64,000 bases of DNA from CAVWUA01 sp963758025 (GTDB taxonomy: Bacteria > Planctomycetota > Planctomycetia > Isosphaerales > Isosphaeraceae). The stretch covers positions 186,001 to 250,000 of the forward strand of contig CAVWUA010000009.1 of assembly GCA_963758025.1 (NCBI GenBank). The letters run 5' to 3'. The notes below the pieces were generated by a model. It did not search any database. It worked only from the letters and a program-made list of their open reading frames with translations, and was not told the DNA's origin. Positions within the stretch are counted from its first letter, which is position 1. Every line of letters begins with the position of its first letter. A program made the position numbers and the translations under genes. Below are positions 30,946 through 40,461 of this stretch, in pieces.

Positions 30946-31279
30946 GGATGGCTCCTCGATTCCACTCGTCGGGCGTTCATTCTCATCCTACGGCTCAGCC
31001 GGGCCGGTGTGAACCGGCGAGCGCGGGATTGGTCGTTCCGTCCATTGCCGGGCCGCCACGCGGACCGTGGCGTTTTGGAATCATTGCCGGCGTGCGTGTA
31101 GAAACGCCTCCCGGCTTCTCGTTTCTAACCTTGGATCGAAATGACATCGCGATGGTCTTCGATATCCGTCCCACATCACCCGGAACGGGTCGCGTGAATG
31201 CGTTCCGAGAGTCCGCGTCCGGCCAGGACGTGGCCGCCTCATCCGCCTTCCCGGCCCCTCGCGCAGGGAGTTTTCCCCG
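30946..31279. other. Divergent intergenic region with an inverted repeat
   Basis: 334 bases between the ECF sigma gene (minus) and the di-haem oxidoreductase gene (plus), with no ORF that I can support. At 31099-31127 there is a perfect 8-base inverted repeat TAGAAACG-N13-CGTTTCTA, placed about 150 bases from each start. It could be an operator or an ordinary palindrome. Confidence 0.4.
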
Positions 31280-32576
31280 ATGAGATATCGAACCGTCGCC
31301 TTGCTCCTGATGATGACCATTGTGCTGGTCCCGCCTTGCATCGCGGGCCAACCCCAGCGGCCGCGGACGACCCAGACGCGAACACGGATGCGAACCTGGA
31401 GCCCGGGCGACCCGCTTCCCGGCCTCAGCCCCGACGACTTGACCCGGTTCTTCGATGGCCAGGACGCCTTTGAGACGGAGGAGGAGGTGGACGAAGGAAT
31501 CGGCCCGGTCTTCAACGACGTCTCGTGCGTCGCCTGCCACGATGGTCCGGCCAGCGGCGGCGGCAGTGACGTGCTGGCGACCCGCATCGGAACGAACGTC
31601 AACGGTCCGTTCGACATGCTCGAACGGCTCGGCGGGCCGACCATCCAGGTCCAGGGGATCGGTGACGTCGGCGGCGGCGTCACGATCGGCCCGGAGGTCG
31701 TTCCGCCCGAGGCCACGATCGTCGTCCACCGGCGGACGAACCCCATCTTCGGCCTCGGCCTGGTGGACGCGGTCCCCGACGCCGCGTTTCATCAAATAGC
31801 GGCGAACCAGCAGGCGATGGCCCCTGGCCAGGCGGGACGCCCGAACATCGTCACCAACCTGCGGACCGGCGATCCGACCGTCGGCCGGTTCGGCTGGAAG
31901 GCCCAGCTCGGCAGCCTCTACGACTTCGCCGCCGACGCGTACAAGGACGAGATGGGCATCACCGTCGCCGGCTACACGGTTCCGGGGCTCGTGGACGATC
32001 AGGGCAATCCGATCGTCCAGCCGTTCCACCGCACGGCCGACGGCCGGCTTGTCTCGGAGGAGAACCCGCCGCAGGGGGATTCGACGCTCCTGCGATTCGA
32101 CCCGGTCCCCGGCCCGGACGATGACGACGATGAGGATCTTTTGCGATTCGCCGACTTCATGACGATGCTGGCACCGCCCCCGAGACGCCCGCTACTCGCG
32201 CGACGCCCGCGCCGGGGAGGACCTGTTCGGCCGGATCGGTTGCGCCGTCTGCCACGTCCCGACCCTGCGCACCGGCCCCAGCCCGATCCCGGCCCTGAGC
32301 AATGTGACGTTTCAGCCGTATTCGGATTTCCTGCTGCACGACATGGGCCCTCTCGGCGACGGCCTGGAGGCGGGAAGCGCACGCGGACGCGAGATGCGGA
32401 CCGCGCCGCTGTGGGGCCTGAGCACGTTGCCGTTCTATCTTCACGACGGCCGCGCCGGTACGATCGAGGACGCCATTCTCAAGCACGACGGCCAGGGACG
32501 CCCCGCCGCCTGGCGGTTCTCCCGGCTGAACCCCCGCGACCGCGGAGCACTACTGGAGTTTCTTCAGTCCCTTTGA
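31280..32576 (+). CDS. Di-haem oxidoreductase, putative peroxidase (DUF1111; frameshift)
   Basis: Exported c-type cytochrome. Signal peptide MRYRTVALLLMMTIVLVPPC. The first haem site is CVACH (FNDVSCVACHDGPASGG), the second CAVCH (RIGCAVCHVPTLRTGP). Conserved blocks of the DUF1111 family follow: GLGLVDAVPD, GRFGWKAQLGSLYDFAADAY and APLWGLSTLPFYLHDGRA. A +1 shift near 32175 lies between the first domain and the second haem domain. It precedes an EF-hand protein and a MauG-like peroxidase in the same direction, suggesting an electron-transfer or peroxide-handling group. Confidence 0.87.
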
Positions 32577-32701
32577 CGGAATCCGTTTCCAGACAGGGCT
32601 GGTGAGGAACCCTCCGGGGATTCTCGTTCGCAACCACCAGCCATGTTCCCTGCCCGGCTCGATCCGAAGTCGAAAGTCGTTCACCAAACAGGAGTGATGC
32701 C

Positions 32702-33313
32702 ATGACCCGTTGGAAAGCGAGCCTCGTCGGTCTGGTGGCCGTTGTCGGAATCGCCGCGTCGGCCCTCTCCCAGGGACCACCCGGAGGGGAGCGAGGCCCG
32801 CGCGACCGGCCGGGACCGCCGCCGAGAGGTGGTCCCGGAAGACCGGGAGGAGACCGCGACGACGGCCCGCCGCCCCCGCCATTCCCGCCCCCTCCGGTCA
32901 TGATGGCTCTCGATACGGACCGTGATGGCGTGCTCTCCGCGAAGGAGGTCCAGAACGCCACCAAGGCGCTCCTGACTCTCGACAAGGACAAGGACGGCGC
33001 GCTCTCCCGCGACGAACTCCGCCCGGAGTTTCCCCCGCCGCCGCCCCCCGGCGCCGGCCCCGGGCCTGGCGGCCCTGGACCGCGCGGACCTCGGCAACAG
33101 GACTTCGTCGCGTCGTTCCTCCGCATGGACAAGAACGGCGACGGCAAGGTGTCGAAGGACGAACTCCCCGAGCGCCTGCACCGCCTGCTCGAAACCGGCG
33201 ACAAGAACAACGATGGCGCGATCGACAAGGAGGAAATCGACGCTCTGATGCGTGAGCGTCCCGAAGGCGGCCCCCGGCCCCCGGGCCGTCCCGGAGGACC
33301 GGAACGCCCCTGA
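32702..33313 (+). CDS. Exported EF-hand calcium-binding protein
   Basis: 203 residues with a signal peptide (MTRWKASLVGLVAVVGIAAS) and two Pro/Gly-rich linkers. Four EF-hand loops of the D-x-D-x-D-G type are seen: DTDRDGVLSAKEV, DKDKDGALSRDEL, DKNGDGKVSKDEL, DKNNDGAIDKEEI. They are arranged in two pairs. Its role in the periplasm is unknown; EF-hand proteins next to c-type cytochromes are frequent in planctomycetes. Confidence 0.87.
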   Translation: MTRWKASLVGLVAVVGIAASALSQGPPGGERGPRDRPGPPPRGGPGRPGGDRDDGPPPPPFPPPPVMMALDTDRDGVLSAKEVQNATKALLTLDKDKDGALSRDELRPEFPPPPPPGAGPGPGGPGPRGPRQQDFVASFLRMDKNGDGKVSKDELPERLHRLLETGDKNNDGAIDKEEIDALMRERPEGGPRPPGRPGGPERP

Positions 33314-33353
33314 TACCCCAAGCCCGCTGATGTTGTCTGCTGTTCGGATGGCT

Positions 33354-33375
33354 GGGATCTCGAAGCCGAGATCCC
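33354..33375. terminator. Hairpin downstream of the EF-hand gene
   Basis: Perfect 9-base stem GGGATCTCG / CGAGATCCC with loop AAGC. It is flanked by an outer GGCTGGG ... CCCAGCC pair, 40 bases after the stop codon. There is no U tract, so it may be a REP-type palindrome rather than an intrinsic terminator. Confidence 0.5.
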
Positions 33376-33523
33376 GGCCACCCAGCCGTTTCCCCAGGGG
33401 ATCAGCCCGCATCAGTGGGTTTCCGCGGGAGAGGGTGTACGATCGTGAGAGAGATTCACTCTGAGCCATGCAAGCGCAATCAATTTCTGAAATGATAAAA
33501 TTTTCTCTTTCCACGGAACCACC

Positions 33524-34795
33524 ATGCAAGGCCCATCACACCTCAGCCTTGACGCGGCCCCCGCGCGGCGAGACACGCGCCGCGGGGCCGTCCGCCTGGT
33601 GATCGCCGGACTGATCCTGAGCGCGGTTCCGCTCGGTGTCCCGGCCCAGGAGACGACGGGGCAGGGGGCCTCTCGGCTCGAACTGCCGGACCCGCCCTAT
33701 TCCTACACCACGCCCGACCTTCCCGCCCACTTCCGGACGGCCCTGGTTCGGAGCTTCGACAACACTCCGCCGGACAACCCGATCAAGGACGACGGGGCGA
33801 CGCTCGGCCGGGTGCTCTTTTACGACACGAGGCTCTCGGTCGATGGCTCGATCTCGTGCGCCTCATGCCACCAGCAGACGCGGGCCTTCAGCGATCCGGC
33901 ACGCCCGCAGCCGGGGGGTGATGGGCCGGGAGGGGGACCGAAACTCCATGAGTCTCGTGAATCTCCGCTACTACGCCAGCGGCCGGTTCTTCTGGGACGA
34001 ACGCGCCCGCACCCTGGAGCAGCAGGTCCTCCAACCGATCGAGAACCCCCTGGAAATGGGGCACGACCTGGAGAAAATCGTCGTCCTTCTCCGCGAGGAC
34101 GCCCTGTATCCCCCCTTGTTCGCGAAGGCATTTGGCGATCCCGAAGTGACCCGCGAACGCCTGGGACGAGCGCTCGCGCAGTTCCTCCGCGCGTTGGTGT
34201 CGTACCGCTCGAAGTTCGACGAGGGGATGATCCAGGCCGGCTCGATCTTCGAACCGTTTCCGAACTTCGACCGCGCGGAGAACCTCGGCAAGACGATCTT
34301 CCTCGGCGAGCACGACCGGCGCTCCCGGGGCAACTGCGCCACCTGCCACCTGCGGAATTTCGCCTTCTTCCTGCCCCGCGACCAGGCCCGGCAGCAGGCG
34401 ATCTTCTACATCGACCAGGCCCGCAACAACGGTCTCGACCCCGAGTACGTCGTCGCCGACAACGGGCTGGGGGACCTCTCGCTCGCCCTCGGCGACTTCG
34501 GCCGGTTCAAGTCCCCCACCCTGCGCAACGTCGAGCTGACCGCGCCCTACATGCACGATGGCCGATTCCAAACACTGGACGAGGTGATCGACCACTACAA
34601 TACGAAAGTCCAGCCTCACCCGAACCTCGATCCCCAGTTGCTCAACGCGCCGGGGCGAGGGGATCGCTCCCCTCGGCTGATGAACCTCGACGCCGAGGAG
34701 AAGGCCGCGCTCGTCGCCTTCCTGAAGACGCTGACGGACCGGCCGTTCGTCCACGACGCGAAGTTCTCCGACCCCTTCCGATCGCGGAGGACTGA
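33524..34795 (+). CDS. MauG/CcpA-type di-haem cytochrome c peroxidase (two frameshifts)
   Basis: Exported di-haem peroxidase. The N-terminal domain holds CASCH (SISCASCHQQTRAFSDPAR), the second domain CATCH (RGNCATCHLRNFAFFLPR). Conserved blocks: LGRVLFYDTRLSVDGSISC, NSMSLVNLRYYASGRFFWDE, LRNVELTAPYMHDGRFQTLD. A +1 shift near 33910 and a -1 shift near 34778 break it. With the second, the end reads KFSDPFPIAED and returns to the starting frame. Members reduce peroxide or oxidise protein partners; the partner is not evident. Confidence 0.85.
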   Translation: MQGPSHLSLDAAPARRDTRRGAVRLVIAGLILSAVPLGVPAQETTGQGASRLELPDPPYSYTTPDLPAHFRTALVRSFDNTPPDNPIKDDGATLGRVLFYDTRLSVDGSISCASCHQQTRAFSDPARPQPGGDGPGGGPKLHESRESPLLRQRPVLLGRTRPHPGAAGPPTDREPPGNGARPGENRRPSPRGRPVSPLVREGIWRSRSDPRTPGTSARAVPPRVGVVPLEVRRGDDPGRLDLRTVSELRPRGEPRQDDLPRRARPALPGQLRHLPPAEFRLLPAPRPGPAAGDLLHRPGPQQRSRPRVRRRRQRAGGPLARPRRLRPVQVPHPAQRRADRALHARWPIPNTGRGDRPLQYESPASPEPRSPVAQRAGARGSLPSADEPRRRGEGRARRLPEDADGPAVRPRREVLRPLPIAED

Positions 34796-34952
34796 CGCCG
34801 TGGCCCTCCGAACGACCGCGCGGGAAGTCGGCGGGGCAGGGCCGGATCGTCCTCAAGGCTTCCCCACCTTGCCAGCGGGGCCGTCGCCGCGTAGGCTGTT
34901 ACGCATGGATTGATCCGCAATGCAATGACACCGCGAGGATGGAACGAGCGCC

Positions 34953-37305
34953 ATGCGAGTATCGCTGAAGGGACGGGTTTTGTGGGGGATTCTGCTGGGG
35001 CTTCTGGTCCCGCGATGGGCGACGGCGGCCGACCCGCCCCGACTTTCCGACTATTACGGCTTCCTGTCCCCGGAGATCTACAAGCTCGACCCCCGGATCA
35101 GCAACCTGCTCCTCCATGACCTCGACGGCGATCGGGTCGGCGATATCATCGTGGCCAACAACGGCCGCTCGCGGATCGACCTGCTCCTGAGCGCCCCGCG
35201 GAAGGACGAACCCGCGCCTTGGCCGCCCGCAACGAGGCCAACCAGATCCAGAGCGATCGCCGGATGCGGCTCGAAAGCCTGCCGGTCAACAAGGCGGTGG
35301 TCAGCCTCCAGGCGGGGGACTTCAACGGCGACGGCAAGATCGACCTGGCCTACTACGGCACGCCCGCCGAACTGGTCGTGATGTACAACGCCGGTGGCGG
35401 GACGTTCGAGAACTCGCGACGGATCGACACCGGCGAGGCGGTCGAGAACGGCGCGGCCCTGGCCGTCGGCGACCTGAACCGCGACGACCGCGACGACATC
35501 GCCCTGCTGGCCTCCGGCGAGATCATCACCATCCTGCAGCAGGAGGGGGGACGTCTGGGAGAGCCCGAGCGCCTGCCGCACACGGCGAACAACCCGGCCT
35601 TGATCCGCATCGTGGACCTCGACGGCGACGGCGGCAAGGACCTGGTCCTCCTCGAAGGGAGCGACGACGACCCGATCCGCGTTCGCTTCGGCACCGAGTC
35701 CGGCAAGCTCGGCCCGGAGCAGCGCTTCGAGGTGGAGTCCCCCGCGCCATCGCCTTCGCGGCGATGGACAGCAAGCCCGGCGACGAGGTCCTGACGATCG
35801 AGGCGCAGTCGGGCCGGGCGAAGGTCCTCACGCTGACCGAAGCGGACGGCTCCGGCGGCGGAACCGGTTCCGAACAGCGCGGGCGCTTGATCTTCCACCC
35901 GTTGCCGCGCGGCAACACCCGGGGCCGCTCGCTGTCGCTGGGCGACCTCGACGGCGACGGCAAGACCGACGTCGTCGTCACCGACCCGGCCGGCGCGCAG
36001 TTCCTCGTGTACCTCCAGGGTGAGGCGGGCCTCGGCACCCCGCAGACCTTCCCGAGCCTCTCCGATGCCAGCACCGTGCGTCTGGCCGACTTCGACGGCG
36101 ACAAGCGGGCCGAGGTCATCGTGCTCTCGGAGCGCGAGAAGCAGGTTGCCGTCAGCCGGCTGACCGAGGGGCGGCTCACCTTCCCCGACCCCTTGCCGAT
36201 CAGCGGCGAACCGGTCGCGCTGGAGGTGGCCGACCTGGACGGGGACGGCAAGCCCGAGATCCTCTACGCGGTCAAGGCGGCGGGGTCCCAGACGTGGAAC
36301 CTGCGCGGCCTGAAGCGCGAGGCGTCGGGCACGTTCGTGCCGTTCCGCTGGGGCCAGGACGACGTGGTCGAGATCAAGGGGATCTCAGGGGCCCCGCCGG
36401 CGCTGCGGGTGCTGGAGGCCAACGGCGACAACCGGCCCGACATCCTCGTCTTCAATGATTACGGCCCGCCCGTCCTGCTCCTGGGCCGCGCGGGAGAGCC
36501 TCCCGCGCCGACCGGCGGCAGCCCGGGGCCGCTCGTCGATGCCAAGCCGGCCGGCGTCAGCCCGCCCAGCCAGGGGAAGACCGGCCTGATCGTCGCCCAG
36601 AACACCTACGCCCGCGACGTCTTGCTCGACCAGGACGGGCGCTGGGAGGTCAAGGACCAGTACAACGCCGGCCGCAGCTCCGCCCAGATCGTCGGCGCGG
36701 TGGCGATGGACGCCGACAACGACGGCACGCCCGAGATCGTCCTGCTGGACGCCAACGCGAAGTCCCTCCTGTTCCTCGACAAGAAGGAGGGGGTCTATCG
36801 TCCCGGCGGCACGCTGTCGGTCGGCTCGATCGACTTCCAGGGGATGCACGTCGCCGACCTCGACGGCGACGGCCGCAACGACCTGCTCCTGGCCGGCTCC
36901 GACCGCTTCGGCGTCGTCCTGACCGGCCGCGAAGGGCAGCGGCTCAGGGCGGAGGCCGGCTACGAATCGCGCCGGAAGGAGGCCCACCTGGCCGACCTGA
37001 CCGCCGGCGATCTCAACGGCGACGGCAAGCCCGACCTCGTGCTGATCGACACCGCCGAGCACTTCGTCGAGATCGCCGCCTTCGAGGACGGCCCGGCCCC
37101 CGAGCTGGATCGCGCCCTCTCGTTCAAGGTCTTCGAGCGCAAGTCGTTCCGCGACATCGACCGCCTGGTCGAGCCCCGCGAGCTGGCCATCCGCGACGTG
37201 GACGGCGACAACCGCCAGGACCTCGTCCTGCTCGTCCACGACCGCATCCTCGTGTACCGCCAGGACCCCGGACCGTCAGACGAGACCTCAACGGCGGCGA
37301 AGTGA
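34953..37305 (+). CDS. Exported FG-GAP/VCBS-repeat protein (two frameshifts)
   Basis: Large secreted beta-propeller protein with signal peptide MRVSLKGRVLWGILLGLLVP. About a dozen calcium-binding repeats of the D-x-D-G-D type are visible, for example DLDGDRVGDI, DFNGDGKIDLAYYG, DLNRDDRDDI, DLDGDGKTDVV, DFDGDKRAEVI, DLDGDGRNDLLLAG, DLNGDGKPDLVLI and DVDGDNRQDLVLL. Two -1 shifts, at about 35212 and 35742, divide it; the second is explained by one missing C in TCCCCC. Such proteins often mediate adhesion or matrix binding; no enzyme motif is seen. Confidence 0.85.
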
Positions 37306-38029
37306 GCGCCCGAGGCCCGAGCCTCATCGGGTCGGTGAGCGGGGCGTTGCCCTCTGTTGAGCAATTCAGGGATTGGTTGGATTTCTCCTTCCCGCGCTCG
37401 AAAGGAAGATCCTCGTCCTGTCCTTCTCAACCCCGGGAGTCTTCGACCCTTCCCCCTGACCAGGGGGGATCCGCTTGGGCAGCGGATCGGTTCTCGTGCG
37501 TGCCCTGTCGATCTTTTTCGGAACCCCCTCCGGCTCCCCCTTATCAAGGGGGAGAGGAAGAAGGAGGAATCCGCTCTCCCCTTCCAGGGAACTTCATCCC
37601 TTCCCCCCTTGCCAAGGGGGGATTGAGGGGGGTCCTTGGACGGCGGATCGGGGGTCGTGATCGGTCATTTTGATCTTCCCGGAACCCCCTCCGGCTCCCC
37701 CTTGCCAAGGGGGAGAGAAAGAAGGGAATCCGCTCTCCCCTTCCAGGGAACTTCATCCCTTCCCCCCTTGCCAAGGGGGGATTGAGGGGGGTCCTTGGAC
37801 GGCGGATCGGTGGTCGTGATCGGTCATGTTGATCTTCCCGGAACCCCCTCCGGCTCCCCCTTGACCAAGGGGGAGAGAAAGACAGAGGACGCTCCCCCTG
37901 ATCGATATCAAGAAAGGGGGAGAGGAAGAGACGCTCCCCGATCGATATCAAGAAAGGGGGAGAGGAAAGACGCTCCCCCTGTGCTTTCCCTTCCTTTGCG
38001 ATCTTCGTCGTTCTTTGCGGTGGACTCTC
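37306..38029. repeat. Non-coding tandem palindromic repeats
   Basis: No gene. A unit of about 160 bases recurs, with starts (GGAACCCCCTCCGGC) at 37520, 37681 and 37840. Each unit contains one or more CCCCCTTGCCAAGGGGG-type palindromes able to form strong hairpins. From about 37888 to 37985 a second repeat of about 42 bases (GATCGATATCAAGAAAGG core) occurs twice. The palindromic core resembles dispersed REP/MITE elements of planctomycete genomes. It separates the FG-GAP gene from a convergent gene. Confidence 0.75.
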
Positions 38030-38524
38030 TCATTCCTCCTCGATCACCAGGTCGATCGCGGAGAAGTGCTCGTGGTCGCTCTGGGTATTGCGGGTTTCCA
38101 CGCGGATGAGGTACGCGCCGGGCCGGTCGATCCGCACGGTGGTCCGGGCGCCGGCCTTGGTGCCGGGCTTGAAGTCCATGTCGAAGGCGGTCTCCAGCAC
38201 CACGTTCTCATCGGCGGGCGGCACCTCCTTCTGGCCGACCTCCAGCTCGCGGACGATGAAGAAGTGGACCACCACGTTTTCCAGCGTCTTGTGCGGGTAA
38301 ATGTTCGTCAAGATCCACTGGATCTTGATCGGTTCGCCCGGCTTCGCCTTGATGACCGGACGCGGGTTCTTGCCCCACGCCGGGGGCGTCTGGTCCATGA
38401 ACGCCGTCTTCTGGTCCCGCGACGTCACCACGTCGAGGTTGATCTTGGCGTGCTCGGCGAGGGCGGACCGGGACGCCAGGCCCACCATCACGAACGGCAA
38501 CAGCAGCATCGCTCGGCGCATCAT
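38030..38524 (-). CDS. Exported hypothetical protein
   Basis: 164 residues with a signal peptide (MMRRAMLLLPFVMVGLASRS). The mature part looks like an Ig/FN3-like beta sandwich: QWILTNIYPHKTLENVVVHF, TTVRIDRPGAYLIRVETRNT. The end, FSAIDLVIEEE, is acidic. No catalytic motif. GAGGAGG before ATG 38524 fixes the start. The upstream gap of 285 bases to the divergent lipoprotein gene has no other gene. Confidence 0.7.
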   Translation of the reverse strand: MMRRAMLLLPFVMVGLASRSALAEHAKINLDVVTSRDQKTAFMDQTPPAWGKNPRPVIKAKPGEPIKIQWILTNIYPHKTLENVVVHFFIVRELEVGQKEVPPADENVVLETAFDMDFKPGTKAGARTTVRIDRPGAYLIRVETRNTQSDHEHFSAIDLVIEEE

Positions 38525-38809
38525 GGCACCTCCTCGGGAGAAAGACGGGTCGGCAACGATCGCCAACCGGGGGGTTTCCTCCATCGTAACCGCTTTCGAC
38601 GACGCCAACCAATCGCTAGACCGCCCCGGTCGAGTTTGCGGGTCTGCGCGGAACGCAACGGCGGACGTCGAAAAGCATGGGTCCGCGCGTCCGTCTCCAC
38701 GCGCCGGAGCGTGATAGGATTTCGTCTGGGCCTGCCCCGCGAAAGGATCGCGGCGCGGGTCGAAGTCCGCATCCATCCCGCACGCGACGGAAAAAAAAGG
38801 AGCCAACGG

Positions 38810-39094
38810 ATGGCCACGCCCGTTGACCGCAATCGGAAGTCGATCCTGTTCCTGGCGCTGGGCCTGGGTCTGGCGGCCTTGCCGGGCTGTCATTCGACGG
38901 GCTCCGGCTGGGGCTTGCGACGGGCACCAGGGACCGTGCCCTACGCGGCGGCCCGCCCCGCGTATGGTCCGGCCGCGCGGAAACCGTTGTTCCTGCGGGG
39001 TTACGCCGGATACAACTACACGCCCGAGCTGCGCCCGCCGTATGTCGGCCTGAAACATAACGACAGTGTGAAGGATGGTCGCGTGCTTCGCTGA
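38810..39094 (+). CDS. Small predicted lipoprotein
   Basis: 94 residues. After a short basic start it has the hydrophobic segment SILFLALGLGLAALPGC, whose LPGC fits a lipobox. The mature part is rich in Pro, Tyr and Arg (RGYAGYNYTPELRPPYVG). An AAAAAAAAGGAG box precedes ATG 38810. Function unknown. Confidence 0.65.
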   Translation: MATPVDRNRKSILFLALGLGLAALPGCHSTGSGWGLRRAPGTVPYAAARPAYGPAARKPLFLRGYAGYNYTPELRPPYVGLKHNDSVKDGRVLR

Positions 39095-39299
39095 GCGGCC
39101 CCGGCGCGGGACCTCGCGTCACCGGATCACCATCCTTGCATGGATTGAGAAATCCGTGACGCGGCCTTGGACGCGCCCCGCCGGGTAGGGATACAATCAG
39201 CCAGCGCGGAACGGGACAGCCGAGGGGGCGTCGCGGGGGAACGAACCACCGCGCGGCTTTCGCGAGTCAACAGGTCGAGTCGAAAGGAAGGGCGGCCGG

Positions 39300-40367
39300 A
39301 TGGAGCGGGAGAGCCTGCGCATCGGGATCGTCGGCGCAGGGGGAGATCACCCGCAAGCGACATATCCCCGGCTTCCAGGCCCTGCCAGGAGTCGAAATCG
39401 TTGGCGTCTGCAACCGCCACCGCGAATCGACCGGGCGGGTCGCTCGGGAATTCAACATCCCGAAGATCTTCGGAAGCTGGGAAAACCTGATCGATGACGA
39501 CGAGATTGACGCCGTCGTCATCGGTACGTGGCCGTACCTGCACTGCCCGATCACGCTGGCGGCGCTCGACGCCGGCAAGCACGTGCTGAGCCAGGCCCGC
39601 ATGGCGATGAACGCGCGCGAGGCCCAGCGCATGCTGGACAAGTCGCGCGAGCACCCCGAGTTGACGACCATGGTCGTCCCCAGCCCCTACGGCCTGACCG
39701 GCGACGCCTTCCTGCGCGGTTTGATTGCCGAGGGGTTCCTCGGCACGCTCCGAGAGCTGCACGTCACGGGCTTCTCCGACGCTCTGGCGGACCGCAAGAC
39801 GCCGCTCGGCTGGCGGCAGATGACGAAGTATTCCGGCTTCAACATGGTGATGCTCGGCATCCTGCACGAGACCGCCCTGCGCTGGTCGGCATTCCGACGT
39901 GGGTTTCGGCCCATGCCGCGAAACTCATCCCCGCGCGGCGCGATCCCGAGACGGGCAAGAAGACGCGGGTGGGCACGCCGGACAGCGTTCACGTGCTGAC
40001 GGCCCAGGAGGACGGCTCGGTGGGCGTGTACCGCAACAGCGCCGTGACCTGGCATGGGGACGAGATGTCGGTTGCCCTGTACGGCTCGGAGGGCACCTTG
40101 ATCTACGACCTGGCCCGCGACGAGATCCGGGGCGCCCGCGCGGACGAGCCGGAGCTGCGCGTCTTGCCGATCCCCGACGACCAGCGCGGCGGCTGGCGGG
40201 TCGAGGCCGACTTCGTCGCCGCGATCCGCGAAGGGCGGCCCGTCACCCACACCGACTTCGTCACGGGCGTCCGTTACATGCAATTCACCGAGGCCGTCGC
40301 CCGCAGCTCCCGCCACCAGCAGCCCGTCACCCTGCCGCTGAAGGAATTTTCGAATCCAAGCCTTTAA
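39300..40367 (+). CDS. Gfo/Idh/MocA family oxidoreductase (two frameshifts)
   Basis: Cytoplasmic member, without Tat signal. The Rossmann start reads SLRIGIVGAG; after a +1 shift near 39340 (one extra G in GCAGGGGGAG) it continues KRHIPGFQALPGVEIVGVCN and DDDEIDAVVIGTWPYLHCPI. At about 39880 one missing G (CGCTGGTCGG) restores LRWVGIPTWVSAHAAKLIPA. The rest runs to 40367 and contains DEMSVALYGSEGTLIYDL. The usual EKP motif is replaced by LSQARMAMN, so the catalytic Lys is not evident. Substrate unknown. Confidence 0.8.
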
Positions 40368-40461
40368 ATATTAACATTAATGAGCCAGGACCAGGAGGGT
40401 TGCCCCGGGCGATCGGCTACTGTCCCTTCGGGACGAAATGCGTGCCTCCTCAAGCCCTCGA

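Noticed and set aside
34780..34913. C-terminal extension of about 40 residues on the MauG-like protein
   Set aside because: Allowing one missing base near 34778 gives the short ending SDPFPIAED in the original frame, which fits the family better.
37440..37985. CRISPR array
   Set aside because: The repeats are long, adjacent and palindromic with no unique spacers of constant length, and no cas genes are nearby.
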